This document shows, in pieces, positions 1-8,236 of a stretch of DNA of 64,000 bases. The number at the start of each line of letters is the position of its first letter. Position 1 is the stretch's first letter. This stretch comes from Lelliottia sp. WAP21 (GTDB lineage: Bacteria > Pseudomonadota > Gammaproteobacteria > Enterobacterales > Enterobacteriaceae), in the NCBI RefSeq assembly GCF_020532665.2, contig NZ_JAIWPG020000003.1, forward strand, positions 434,001-498,000. The letters run 5' to 3'. The notes under the pieces were generated by a model. That model was not told where the DNA came from. It searched no databases and was given only the letters and a program-made list of their open reading frames with translations. The position numbers were made by a program, and so were the translations under genes.

Positions 1-258
1 CATGTCATCTTCCAGGACCAGGATATTCCCCCAGTCCTGTTCAATAGCTTTGGTTAATACTTCCCGATGTGACTGCGCACAGCCTATTTGACCAATTAAA
101 TGTCGCCTGGCTTCCAGGCGATAAATTTTATTTTCCGGAATGCCAAGCGCTTTTAATTCCGCTTCAATATTCTTTTTACGATCTTTCCGCTCTTTTAAAT
201 TGATATAAATAACTTTGTCGATCAAATGCCAGTCAATATCCATGCTCGCTCTCGCCAT
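1..258 (-). CDS. Glycosyltransferase family 25 protein, partial (3' part beyond left edge)
   Basis: This frame is open from the left edge to an ATG at 258, with a second possible ATG at 243. About 80 N-terminal residues are visible. They begin with the pattern DKVIYINLKERKDRKKNIE, typical of the N-terminus of LPS-type GT25 glycosyltransferases. Further on is GCAQSHREVL, followed by LVLEDDM, the acidic motif of the family that is normally taken as part of the active site. The gene starts 15 bases after the stop of the FliB-like methylase and is the last visible gene of the lateral flagellar operon. A role in glycosylating flagellin or another surface molecule is inferred from this position. 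Substrate and full length cannot be seen. The choice between the two starts is open. Confidence 0.75.
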   Translation of the reverse strand, partial: MARASMDIDWHLIDKVIYINLKERKDRKKNIEAELKALGIPENKIYRLEARRHLIGQIGCAQSHREVLTKAIEQDWGNILVLEDDM

Positions 259-273
259 AATGAAGTCTTCAGT

Positions 274-1251
274 TTAAATCAACGATAGACCGCAAAGCAG
301 AGTGTAATCGGCAGTATTCGTTCCGATCTCTACATCCTGATCCTGCCCCTGCCACGTAAACCATGCGCTGAACAACGCCACAAAATCCTCTTCCGTAAGC
401 TGGTCGTTATCTTCCAGCCACAGGGCACACAGCATTTTTAGCTGGAAGAACTGGCCGGTCAGCAATTTGAACGCACTGCCGTAGTTGGTTGCGTTCGCCC
501 CCGGGAAATGGTCACCGTATAAGCGATACAGCAAAATATTCAGCGCAATATGTGGCTGTTCTACCAGGAGAGGAATGGAAATCACATCGAGCGTGCGCAG
601 GCGCTCCTGCAACCGCGCGGGAGGCAGAACGGCAAGCTCGCTGAGCTTAAACATCAGCTTCATTTTTGCCATGGCCGGCAGATTCAGGTTCAGTCGCATC
701 TTGCCCATACTTCCCAGCGCCTCGACGCGGTTCACTTCAATGGGCGGCAAGAGAGAAAATTGCTCGTTCAAAATACCGCTATCGGCCAGGTGGGAGAGTT
801 GCTCCCCCATCTCGACCAGATTCTGCGGATCGCGCTGGTTCTCATCCCGGTACCGCTGAGCCTTACTGAGTAACACGCCAATGGCATAGAGACGACTCTC
901 CAGAAAGAGCTCAGGATGCACAGCCAGCTGAATACACTGCTGATTCAGCGCCTCATCCCAAAGATTTTCTTCACGCGCATCGCTGGCGCTCACTTCACCG
1001 GTATGAAGCATAAAGGCTTCCGGATTGAGTAAAATTTCACGCGCGGCACTTTCGCACGCGGCGTTGAGGCTATCGCGTTGCTGATGACCCACCGTGATAC
1101 GCGTCACCGGCCAGTCGTCAGACGCAGAGAGGCAGGTCGGACAGGCACACTTTTCCTGTCGATGGTTAAAACGGATAACGTATTCAGGTTGGTAATGTTC
1201 AATTAATTCCATACAGGCTGCTCCAGCCGCTGCTTCGGCGGCATTCGTCAT
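274..1251 (-). CDS. FliB/LafV-like flagellin lysine N-methylase homologue
   Basis: The product has 325 residues. The C-terminal half (NILLYRLYGDHFP, then a helical stretch ending in LFSAWFTWQGQ) resembles the C-terminal region of FliB lysine N-methylases, which methylate lysines on flagellin. The N-terminus carries a cysteine cluster C35-x-C37-xx-C40, reminiscent of the cysteine-rich metal-binding region of that family but shorter. The ATG at 1251 overlaps the preceding glycosyltransferase stop (ATGA). An internal ATG at 1212 has a better-placed GGAG, giving a protein starting MELIEHYQ, so the shorter start is quite possible. E. coli 042 Flag-2 carries a FliB-like gene called lafV, which supports the call. 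The family match is from memory of short patterns and is not certain. Confidence 0.55.
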   Translation of the reverse strand: MTNAAEAAAGAACMELIEHYQPEYVIRFNHRQEKCACPTCLSASDDWPVTRITVGHQQRDSLNAACESAAREILLNPEAFMLHTGEVSASDAREENLWDEALNQQCIQLAVHPELFLESRLYAIGVLLSKAQRYRDENQRDPQNLVEMGEQLSHLADSGILNEQFSLLPPIEVNRVEALGSMGKMRLNLNLPAMAKMKLMFKLSELAVLPPARLQERLRTLDVISIPLLVEQPHIALNILLYRLYGDHFPGANATNYGSAFKLLTGQFFQLKMLCALWLEDNDQLTEEDFVALFSAWFTWQGQDQDVEIGTNTADYTLLCGLSLI

Positions 1252-2636
1252 TGAAAATTTTTACGGAAAAACCAGTGGGTACAGTCGACCGTTTCACCGC
1301 TTCGCGGATCCTCTGTCTCAGATAAAAAGGCAAAACTTGGCTGAAGACCCAACCAGCAATGGGATTGCATTTGCCCAGGCCAACAGGCGTCCAGGGTGAG
1401 TCCGTTTTCCTGCGCCTGTCGATACTGCTGCAATAGCGTGGGGATATAGTCTCCATTCACCGCGTAGGCACAGCCGCAGCCGCCAGCAAGAAGTCGTGCC
1501 ACACCGGGCAGCGCCTTGAGCAGGGAAATACGTTCGTAACGCCCGCCCAATAGCAACGCCTGCCACTGAATATGCGGCAACCGCGTGAGGAGTTGATTCA
1601 CGGTTTTCAACGAGATCTCTTTACGCACAAACTTCACGGAGACATCCAGCAGCAATAGGCTGCGCCAGCCTTCACGCTGCGCGTGTTCCAGTGCGCGCAC
1701 GTGCCTTTCCAGCTCGTTCTCGTGCTGCCCGCACGGAAAAGGGACCCACTGCGACTCGCTCAGCCCCAACGAAGCCAGCGCCTGCCGCTGTGACTCAAGC
1801 GCCTCGGGCTTTGCCGGGTCGTACAGCACCGCCACGCGGTCAAATGCGTGCCAGTGTACGGCGGCGCTTAAGGGGGCCTGATTCAGACGACGGTAGTGGC
1901 TGAGCAAGTTCCGATCGGAGACAAAATCCTCCAGGGTGAGATCAACGGGCTGAGAGGACCCCAGAACAAAATCTTTATCGTAGGTATTGGCACTGTGGGA
2001 GATACACAGAATCGCCTGCCGGGGATCGATCTGCTGCACCGGAGCGGTAAAGTTATTCAGGAATGCCTGCTCTTCCGCCAGTATGGCAGTATCTTCATAC
2101 CGATGATTTTTCAGGAAGTTGCGGTGATAACCGAACGTACCGTTCAGCGCATGGCGGTCGCCAAATGCGTGCGTGCGATAGATTTTATCGAGATGGCTGT
2201 ACCAGATATAGATCGTGTCACTGCCGGAAAACAGCGCGTTATTCTCCTGCATGGCGGCGACCTGAGCACTGATTTTATTGGGGGGATAATAGTCATCATC
2301 GTCAAAGCAGAGAATGTACTCACCTTCGGCCATGTCGTTGAGCATATTGCGCTTTTTACCCAGATCGATGCGCTCAGGACTGTGAACATAGCGCACGTTG
2401 GCGAGGGCCGGATCCACCATCATGGCAATCAGGTCCTCGTTACTTTGTGCTGAATCATCCAGAATAATCAGCTCGCGCTTGTCGGCCGGATAGTCCTGAT
2501 ACTGGAAGATATACAGCAGATAGGGCAGAAATTCCCGACGATTCCAGGTAGGGCATATCACGCTGACGAAGGGCGTCCCCAGGCTACGTTTCTGCTGCTG
2601 ACGTTTGAGCAGCGTTTGCATGAGATTCGTGGTCAT
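1248..2636 (-). CDS. Two-domain glycosyltransferase (GT2 + GT25-like), probable flagellin modification enzyme
   Basis: From the ATG at 2636 the protein has 462 residues. The open frame extends further upstream, but only into the lfiJ coding sequence, and this ATG lies one base after the lfiJ stop. Residues about 22-230 form a GT-A fold of family 2: SVICPTWNR at 25-33, LIILDDS near 57-62, and an acidic nucleotide-sugar and metal motif FDDDD at 111-115. Residues about 260-462 resemble GT25 enzymes (HVRALEHAQREGW, then LLLGGRYER and CAYAVNGDYIP). The expected LEDD-type motif reads LLLLDVSV at 327-334, so the second domain may be inactive or altered. It sits inside the flagellar operon and overlaps the methylase by ATGA, suggesting co-translation and a role in decorating the lateral flagellin (inference). 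Confidence 0.7.
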   Translation of the reverse strand: MTTNLMQTLLKRQQQKRSLGTPFVSVICPTWNRREFLPYLLYIFQYQDYPADKRELIILDDSAQSNEDLIAMMVDPALANVRYVHSPERIDLGKKRNMLNDMAEGEYILCFDDDDYYPPNKISAQVAAMQENNALFSGSDTIYIWYSHLDKIYRTHAFGDRHALNGTFGYHRNFLKNHRYEDTAILAEEQAFLNNFTAPVQQIDPRQAILCISHSANTYDKDFVLGSSQPVDLTLEDFVSDRNLLSHYRRLNQAPLSAAVHWHAFDRVAVLYDPAKPEALESQRQALASLGLSESQWVPFPCGQHENELERHVRALEHAQREGWRSLLLLDVSVKFVRKEISLKTVNQLLTRLPHIQWQALLLGGRYERISLLKALPGVARLLAGGCGCAYAVNGDYIPTLLQQYRQAQENGLTLDACWPGQMQSHCWLGLQPSFAFLSETEDPRSGETVDCTHWFFRKNFQ

Positions 2637-2637
2637 C

Positions 2638-3081
2638 TTATCGCTGCCGCTGCGCCTGCTGCTGTCGTAACCAGCACTGGGCTGAAAGCGCATCGGTATT
2701 TTTTTGCTCCCGACGCGCTTCCATTTGACGCTGCTCGTCACGGCGAGAAGCCAGCACCTGTTCAAGGCTCTTTTCACGACGCGACTCTGCCAGCAAATTA
2801 CCCTGCAATTTTTGCGCTTCGACGCTTGCCAGCGCCTGCTCCTGCTTTTGCCAGTCAATGACGCGCTGAATATGGCGTTTATACACCGACTGATTGCTCA
2901 ACATCGTTGCGCCCCCCTGGATCTGCTGAGCAGCGTTATTGATCAGGTTCGACAGCGCAGAGATATTCTTTTCAAGCCGCTGACAGAGTTGCTGCTGAGA
3001 GGCGAGTTTGACGCTGAGATCCTGCACCGCGCGGTTGCGCAAATGGTGAAGTTGCTCAAGGGTGTGTATCAGTTTGTTCAT
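2638..3081 (-). CDS. lfiJ: Lateral flagellar export protein LfiJ (FliJ family)
   Basis: The 147-residue protein is almost entirely helical, with heptad-like spacing and many Gln, Lys, Arg and Glu residues (for example QQLCQRLEKNIS and the C-terminal REQKNTDALSAQCWLRQQQAQRQR region). This matches FliJ, a coiled-coil protein that sits in the central pore of the export ATPase ring and helps escort chaperone-substrate complexes to the export gate. Length equals that of FliJ proteins. It follows lfiI by five bases and is followed one base later by the glycosyltransferase. Sequence identity in this family is low, so the call rests on length, coiled-coil character and the conserved order H-I-J. Confidence 0.85.
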   Translation of the reverse strand: MNKLIHTLEQLHHLRNRAVQDLSVKLASQQQLCQRLEKNISALSNLINNAAQQIQGGATMLSNQSVYKRHIQRVIDWQKQEQALASVEAQKLQGNLLAESRREKSLEQVLASRRDEQRQMEARREQKNTDALSAQCWLRQQQAQRQR

Positions 3082-3086
3082 CGCAA

Positions 3087-4406
3087 TTATCCTGCCTGCG
3101 CCAGTACATTCAGATCGGAGAGGGTTTTTTCAAGTGCGGCGGCATCCTGCACTTCCTGTTGAAGAAAGCGGGTGATGGCCGGAGAGAGATTTACCGCTTT
3201 ATCCGCCATGGGATCGGCCCCTGCCACGTAGCCTCCAAGCGGAATTAACGGCTTAATGCTTTGGTATTCGGCGTAAAGCTGCTTTAGGACGCGGGCGGAG
3301 CGCTGATGTTCTCGCCCGGTGACCTGACTCATGCATCGGCTGATAGATTGCCCGATATCAATCGCCGGATAGTGGCCCGCTTCAGCCAGATGGCGGGACA
3401 GCACAATATGCCCGTCCAGCACGGCGCGGGCGCAATCCACAATCGGGTCCTGCTGGTCATCCCCTTCGGCAAGCACGGTATAAATAGCGGTCATCGACCC
3501 TGTGCTTTCACTGTTTCCTGCGCTTTCCACCAGCCTTGGGATCAGCGCAAACGCCGACGGCGGATAGCCTTTGGTTGCCGGAGGTTCGCCCAGTGAAAGC
3601 GCGATCTCACGCTGGGCCATGGCGTAACGCGTCAGAGAATCCACCAGCAACAGAACATCTTTACCCTTGTCGCGGTAGTAGCTGGCGATGGAGTGGCACA
3701 GCTCGGTGGCTTTTATACGCATCAGCGGGGATTCATCCGCCGGGGCCGCCACAATGACCGATTTTCGGCGTCCGGCCTCACCCAGCGAATGTTCAATAAA
3801 CTCTTTCACTTCGCGTCCACGCTCGCCAATCAATCCCACGACGACCACTTCAGCCTGGGTATAGCGGGTGATCATACCGAGCAGTACGCTTTTGCCCACG
3901 CCGCTGCCCGCCATCAACCCTACACGCTGGCCTTTACCGATGGTAAGTAAGCCATTGATTGCCCTAACGCCCACGTCGAGCGGCGCGTCTACCGGCTGAC
4001 GTTTTAACGGGTGAATCTGCGGCAACTGCTGCGCCAGCAGGGTATCACCGGTGAGCTTGCCCTTATCGTCAAGCGGTTCACCCAGACCGTTGACCACACG
4101 ACCCAGCCATTGATCGCCGATCAATACGCCCTGCTGTTTATCAACAGGGTAAACGCGTGCTCCGGCCATTAATCCTGTGGGCTGCTTAAAGGGCATCAGG
4201 AAGGTCACCTCGCGGTCAAACCCCACCACCTGTGCGTCCGTCAGCTCTCCTTCTGCGCCTTCGATCTGACAAAGCTGCCCCACACCCAGGCGGCAACCCA
4301 CGCATTCCAGCAGGATCCCGGTGACACGCACCAGCCGGCCCGCCACGCGCGCCAGGTTGATGTTTTCCAGCGAGCGCAGAACCTGTGCGAAATCCTTATC
4401 ACTCAT
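3087..4406 (-). CDS. lfiI: Lateral flagellum-specific ATP synthase LfiI (FliI family)
   Basis: The 439-residue protein is the ATPase that energises and orders export of flagellar subunits through the type III apparatus at the cytoplasmic face of the basal body. It has the F1-beta-like layout: an N-terminal barrel, a Walker A motif GSGVGKS at about 167-173, the GERGREVKEF segment typical of FliI and T3SS ATPases, and a Walker B region LLLVDSLTRYAMAQRE near 252-267. A C-terminal helical domain follows. Length is close to FliI of the primary system. Its start overlaps the lfiH stop by eight bases, so the two are probably co-translated. LfiH would be its regulator. Confidence 0.95.
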   Translation of the reverse strand: MSDKDFAQVLRSLENINLARVAGRLVRVTGILLECVGCRLGVGQLCQIEGAEGELTDAQVVGFDREVTFLMPFKQPTGLMAGARVYPVDKQQGVLIGDQWLGRVVNGLGEPLDDKGKLTGDTLLAQQLPQIHPLKRQPVDAPLDVGVRAINGLLTIGKGQRVGLMAGSGVGKSVLLGMITRYTQAEVVVVGLIGERGREVKEFIEHSLGEAGRRKSVIVAAPADESPLMRIKATELCHSIASYYRDKGKDVLLLVDSLTRYAMAQREIALSLGEPPATKGYPPSAFALIPRLVESAGNSESTGSMTAIYTVLAEGDDQQDPIVDCARAVLDGHIVLSRHLAEAGHYPAIDIGQSISRCMSQVTGREHQRSARVLKQLYAEYQSIKPLIPLGGYVAGADPMADKAVNLSPAITRFLQQEVQDAAALEKTLSDLNVLAQAG

Positions 4407-5145
4407 TGTGCGTTTCCGGCAGAAGCGTGGTTTTCAGCGCATCCATGCATTGATCCAGGCGATGCTGGCAACCCACATCCATTTCAGTGGTATCCGTGAC
4501 CACACGACATTCGCCCGGCGGCAGGTCGGGATCGGCGGTTAATCCCCATTGCGCCACCTTTTCGGGTTCAGCCTCGCTGATGCGACGATGCTCCTCGCTG
4601 TTCAACAGGACCTTCACGTGCTCCGGCTGCTGGGGGAGTGCGCTCAATGCCTCCTCCACCAGCGCCAGGATCTGGGTCGGGTGCAGTGCCAGCTCGCAGC
4701 GAATCACCTGGCGCGTCACTTTTTCCACCAGCTGCAACAGCTCTTCCCGGCGACGCTGTTCGTAAGTCGCCATAAAGCTCTCCATGGAGGCAATAATGCT
4801 GTCCAGCGGATGCGCAGCCTCCAGAAACTGTTGCCGTGCCTGCGTCTTGCCTTCAGAGCGCCCTTTACGTACGCCCTCATCAAACCCTAAACGCAGTCCT
4901 TCCTGATAGCCCTCTTCTTTTCCCTCTTCCAGCCCCTGTGCAAAGCCGCTGTTCAGCCCCTCCTGGAAACCTTTATCGAGCTGCGCCTGCACTGTGGCAC
5001 TGTCCACCGCCTGTAGCACGTCTTCCGGGCTACCCGGCGCCATGCGGCGTTTACGCAGCGGCGGGAATTTGTGCAGCCGTGGCTTAATTACCGCCTGTCG
5101 GCTGGAGGTCAATGCGCTTAACGGTACGCTTTTCTTGTCAAACAT
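4399..5145 (-). CDS. lfiH: Lateral flagellar assembly protein LfiH (FliH family)
   Basis: The 248-residue protein resembles FliH, which binds and restrains the export ATPase and links it to the C-ring. A Gly-rich repeat region (GFQEGLNSGFAQGLEEGKEEGYQEGLRLG, residues about 60-100) shows the GxxxG-type helix repeats that define FliH. The C-terminal part (RRISEAEPEKVAQWG, DPDLPPGECRV) matches the E-subunit-like domain shared with V/F-ATPase stator subunits. It lies three bases after lfiG and overlaps lfiI by eight bases, in the standard G-H-I order. Confidence 0.92.
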   Translation of the reverse strand: MFDKKSVPLSALTSSRQAVIKPRLHKFPPLRKRRMAPGSPEDVLQAVDSATVQAQLDKGFQEGLNSGFAQGLEEGKEEGYQEGLRLGFDEGVRKGRSEGKTQARQQFLEAAHPLDSIIASMESFMATYEQRRREELLQLVEKVTRQVIRCELALHPTQILALVEEALSALPQQPEHVKVLLNSEEHRRISEAEPEKVAQWGLTADPDLPPGECRVVTDTTEMDVGCQHRLDQCMDALKTTLLPETHNE

Positions 5146-5148
5146 GGC

Positions 5149-6183
5149 TTACTCCATGGTCTGCTCGGCAAAGAGCTGCACCTGAATTTCGCCCTCTTCC
5201 GCCAGCTGGCGAACGGTCGCCATGATCTCTTTACGCACATGCTCGATACGGCTGACCGGCACGGGTCCCAGACGAGAAGTGGTGGATTGCAAAAGCGTGA
5301 CCTGACGTTTTGGCATGACGTTGAAAATCGCCTGGCGCAGCACCGGCTCGGTGCCTTTGAGGGCCACCGCCCACTCCTCGATAGGGACCTCTTCCATCAG
5401 GCGCTGCAAGGTTGCCGGGGTCTGGCGACTCAGAATGAAGAATTCATACATCTCTTCTTCCAGTTCATCCACGACGTCCGCATCACGCTCCCGCAGTTGA
5501 TCGAGCAGTTGCTGCTGATTACCCGGAATGCGGTTCACAATATTGGCGGCATGCTTAATGCCGACCACTTTGGAACCGTGTTCGGACAACACCGCCACGC
5601 CGCGCTCAATCAGGCGATCCAGTTCATCGATCACGTCACGGTTGACGTCATCCAGACGCGCGATGCGCCAGACAATTTCATCCTGACGTTCCTGGGAAAG
5701 CGCGTTCAGCACCCCTGCGGCAACATCAGGCGGCAGGAAGGCCAGAAAGACGGCCTGGAGCTGCAAATGTTCTTGTTCAATGAGTGCCGCCAACTGTGGG
5801 ATATCGACCCACTGCAGCAGCGCCATGCGGTGGCGAATTTCGTCACCGTAAATACCGTTTATCACGCTGCTGGCGATTTCCCCGCCCAGCGCCTTTTCCA
5901 GAATGCCGCGCAGGTAACTGCGCGAGGCCCCATTGATGCCGCTCTGCTCGCGATAATCATCAAAAAAGTTATTCATGGCATAGCGGGCGTGATCGACCTT
6001 CACGTTGTGCAGACGCGCCATGGTGTCACTGAGAAGAATGACCTCATCGCGGTTCATCTTCTGCATCAGCTTTGCCGCCGCCTCTTCGCCCACGCTGAGC
6101 AACAGAATGGCGGCCTGTTCCAGTCGGCTGCGTCCTGCTTTTACGCCACCTTTGCTGTTACTGCTTACTGTCGGTTCGCTCAT
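5149..6183 (-). CDS. lfiG: Lateral flagellar motor switch protein LfiG (FliG family)
   Basis: The protein has 344 residues from the ATG at 6183 (N-terminus MSEPTVSSN). A longer upstream reading would only run through the end of lfiF. FliG forms the upper C-ring, transmits torque from the stator and sets rotation direction. Visible hallmarks are the N-terminal LEQAAILLLSVGEE segment that contacts the MS ring, the central FLPPDVAAGVLNALSQERQDE armadillo region, and a C-terminal domain with the charged helix (ELEEEMYEFFILSRQ...VPIEEWAVALKG) that faces the stator. It overlaps lfiF by 26 bases, implying coupled translation of ring and switch proteins. Confidence 0.95.
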   Translation of the reverse strand: MSEPTVSSNSKGGVKAGRSRLEQAAILLLSVGEEAAAKLMQKMNRDEVILLSDTMARLHNVKVDHARYAMNNFFDDYREQSGINGASRSYLRGILEKALGGEIASSVINGIYGDEIRHRMALLQWVDIPQLAALIEQEHLQLQAVFLAFLPPDVAAGVLNALSQERQDEIVWRIARLDDVNRDVIDELDRLIERGVAVLSEHGSKVVGIKHAANIVNRIPGNQQQLLDQLRERDADVVDELEEEMYEFFILSRQTPATLQRLMEEVPIEEWAVALKGTEPVLRQAIFNVMPKRQVTLLQSTTSRLGPVPVSRIEHVRKEIMATVRQLAEEGEIQVQLFAEQTME

Positions 6184-7831
6184 TGCTGTTGATCCATTGT
6201 TTGAGTACTTCGGCCATACGTTCGGTTTCGTTTTCCGCCAGCATTTGCAGATATTCGACCTTGGTTTCAAGGCCAGAGCTTAGCGGCGGCAGTTCTGTAT
6301 CCGGATTAAAGGCAGGCCCTGGCAGCCCCGCCAGGCCCGCTTCCGTTGTCATCAATTCGTTCTCACCCCTATCGCTCTGGGCGGTCCCTTCGATCGCAGC
6401 AAGCTCCGCCGGGTCACGTCGGCCATACCGCTGTGCGAGTGGACGCAGGCCAAACAGCAGGGTGAGCAGAATCAGCATGCCAATCCCGCCGTTTTGCCCC
6501 CAGTACTGGATATTCGGGTCCTGCCACCATTTCGGCTCCGGGAAGCCATCAACCGTTCTTTCCAGGAAGGCCAGGCGATCCAGGGTCAGTGAGTCACCAC
6601 GCGTTTTTTCTATGCCCGCCGCGTCCTCAACCAGCCGCGTTAAAGCGGTCATTTGCTCTGCCGTCATACTGGCAAGCGCAGGTGCGGCCTGGTTTAACGC
6701 CACTGCAACGCGCAGTTTTTCAAGCTTGTAACCAGGATGACGGATATGGCGGATATCGCGATCGAAGGCGTATTTACGCTGTTCCTGGCTGCGATTAGAG
6801 AGTGAACGCGGATCGCTGGACTGCGTCTCGGTGGTTTGCTGATTAGCCGCCGCAGGTGGGATAACGGGCGGCGTTGGCTGATTCACCGGGCGATTGCTTA
6901 ATGAGCCTGGGATCCCCATCGCAATCTCATTGGTGGTGTTCTCACGCGAGATATTTTCATCGCTGATCTGCGGTTCTTTCCCCAGCCGCTCCTGCGTCTC
7001 TTCGATACTGCTCATGTCGACAGTGGGCGACACGCTGATACGGAAATTTTCCGCGCCAAACAGCGGGTTGAGCAGGCCGGCAATATTGTTGGTGGTTTCG
7101 TTTTTGATGCGTTCAATCACGTCACGGCTCTGACGAAGGCTTGCCATGCTGCTGCCGCCCTGCTGACCATTTTCTGACAATAAATTGCCCGCCTGATCCA
7201 CGACCCGCACGCTCGCGGCCTGCATCCCCGGCACGCTTCCGGCAACAAGTTGAACGATGGCCGCCACCTGTTGCTCATCCAGGTGCTTACCGTAACGTAG
7301 CTGGAGCATCACAGAGGCGCTGCTTTGCGGTTTGTTGGTCATCACAAACGAGCTAGACTCGCTTAATCCCAGATGCACGCGGGCGTTTTCAACCGGGTCA
7401 AGCGCCATGATGCTGCGCGCCAGTTCCCCCTCAAGGCTGCGCTTATAGCGGACGTTTTGCACAAACTGACTGCTGCCGAGCATCTCTTCTTTATCCATCA
7501 GCTCGTAGCCGTCCGGCATTACGGCGGTTATCCCTTTGGCAGCCAGCGCCATTCGCGCGCGCGGCAATTTATCCTCCGGGATAAGGATCTGCCCGTTATC
7601 GGGGTTAACACGATAGGAAATCGACTCGGCTCCCAGCACTTCCACCACCTGGGCTACGGGTAATTTTTCGTCGCTGCCGTATAACGCAACATAGCCCTGG
7701 TTACTGCGCCAGAGCGAAAACACAATGGCCGCCGCCAGCAAAACGCCGCCCGCGGCGATAAGCCATTGCGGTTTCGGTCGTCCGGTGGGAAGGGGTAATG
7801 CAGAGAATCTACTTTTTAACTTATTCAGCAC
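6158..7831 (-). CDS. lfiF: Lateral flagellar MS-ring protein LfiF (FliF family)
   Basis: The 557-residue inner-membrane protein builds the MS ring, the platform on which the basal body and export gate assemble. It has an N-terminal membrane helix (residues about 24-42, WLIAAGGVLLAAAIVFSLW) and ring-building motifs including GYELMDKEEMLGSSQFVQ and ARVHLGL. A low-complexity Pro/Gln/Thr linker follows at about 300-345. The second membrane helix is near 448-466 (GMLILLTLLFG). A cytoplasmic tail ends MAEVLKQWIN, the segment that binds FliG. It follows lfiE by ten bases. Confidence 0.95.
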   Translation of the reverse strand: MLNKLKSRFSALPLPTGRPKPQWLIAAGGVLLAAAIVFSLWRSNQGYVALYGSDEKLPVAQVVEVLGAESISYRVNPDNGQILIPEDKLPRARMALAAKGITAVMPDGYELMDKEEMLGSSQFVQNVRYKRSLEGELARSIMALDPVENARVHLGLSESSSFVMTNKPQSSASVMLQLRYGKHLDEQQVAAIVQLVAGSVPGMQAASVRVVDQAGNLLSENGQQGGSSMASLRQSRDVIERIKNETTNNIAGLLNPLFGAENFRISVSPTVDMSSIEETQERLGKEPQISDENISRENTTNEIAMGIPGSLSNRPVNQPTPPVIPPAAANQQTTETQSSDPRSLSNRSQEQRKYAFDRDIRHIRHPGYKLEKLRVAVALNQAAPALASMTAEQMTALTRLVEDAAGIEKTRGDSLTLDRLAFLERTVDGFPEPKWWQDPNIQYWGQNGGIGMLILLTLLFGLRPLAQRYGRRDPAELAAIEGTAQSDRGENELMTTEAGLAGLPGPAFNPDTELPPLSSGLETKVEYLQMLAENETERMAEVLKQWINSNERTDSKQ

Positions 7832-7841
7832 GAGGGAAACC

Positions 7842-8216
7842 TTACAGCGGAGTATTCATCACTTCGTCGAGCGCAGTGGTGAGCTTGTTACGTACCTGCA
7901 TCATGGCGGAAAAGGCGACGCTGGCTTTTTGCGATTCAATCATCGCACCGGCAAGATCGTCACTCTGTCCCAGCTCGATGGCCTTTTGCTTCGCCCCAGC
8001 GGAGTGCTGCAGGGCATCGACGTTGTCGATGGCATTGTTCAGGACCTGAGAAAAGGAGAGATCGCGGGCACGGGTACCGCCAGGAAACGTGGCGCCTGGC
8101 GCAATAAACGGGTCATTGCCCGTCACGCCTGAAGAGGCGGCAGCGGCGGTGTTATGCAGTGCGTTTAACATCTCTTGCTGGCTGACAGGCAAGCCAATAG
8201 CGGAAATTTTATCCAT
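7842..8216 (-). CDS. lfiE: Lateral flagellar hook-basal body protein LfiE (FliE family)
   Basis: The 124-residue protein matches FliE, the adaptor between the MS ring or export gate and the proximal rod and one of the first exported subunits. The C-terminal half carries the family pattern SFSQVLNNAIDNVDALQ, then QKASVAFSAMMQVRNKLTTALDEVMN. The N-terminus has no signal peptide, as expected for a type III substrate. It lies 20 bases after lafK and ten before lfiF. Confidence 0.93.
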   Translation of the reverse strand: MDKISAIGLPVSQQEMLNALHNTAAAASSGVTGNDPFIAPGATFPGGTRARDLSFSQVLNNAIDNVDALQHSAGAKQKAIELGQSDDLAGAMIESQKASVAFSAMMQVRNKLTTALDEVMNTPL

Positions 8217-8236
8217 TATTTATTCTCTGACGCGCG

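Noticed and set aside
5239..6192. 317-codon open frame antisense to lfiG
   Set aside because: It lies wholly opposite a gene with clear FliG homology, lacks a ribosome site and has unnatural composition rich in His, Gln and Arg.
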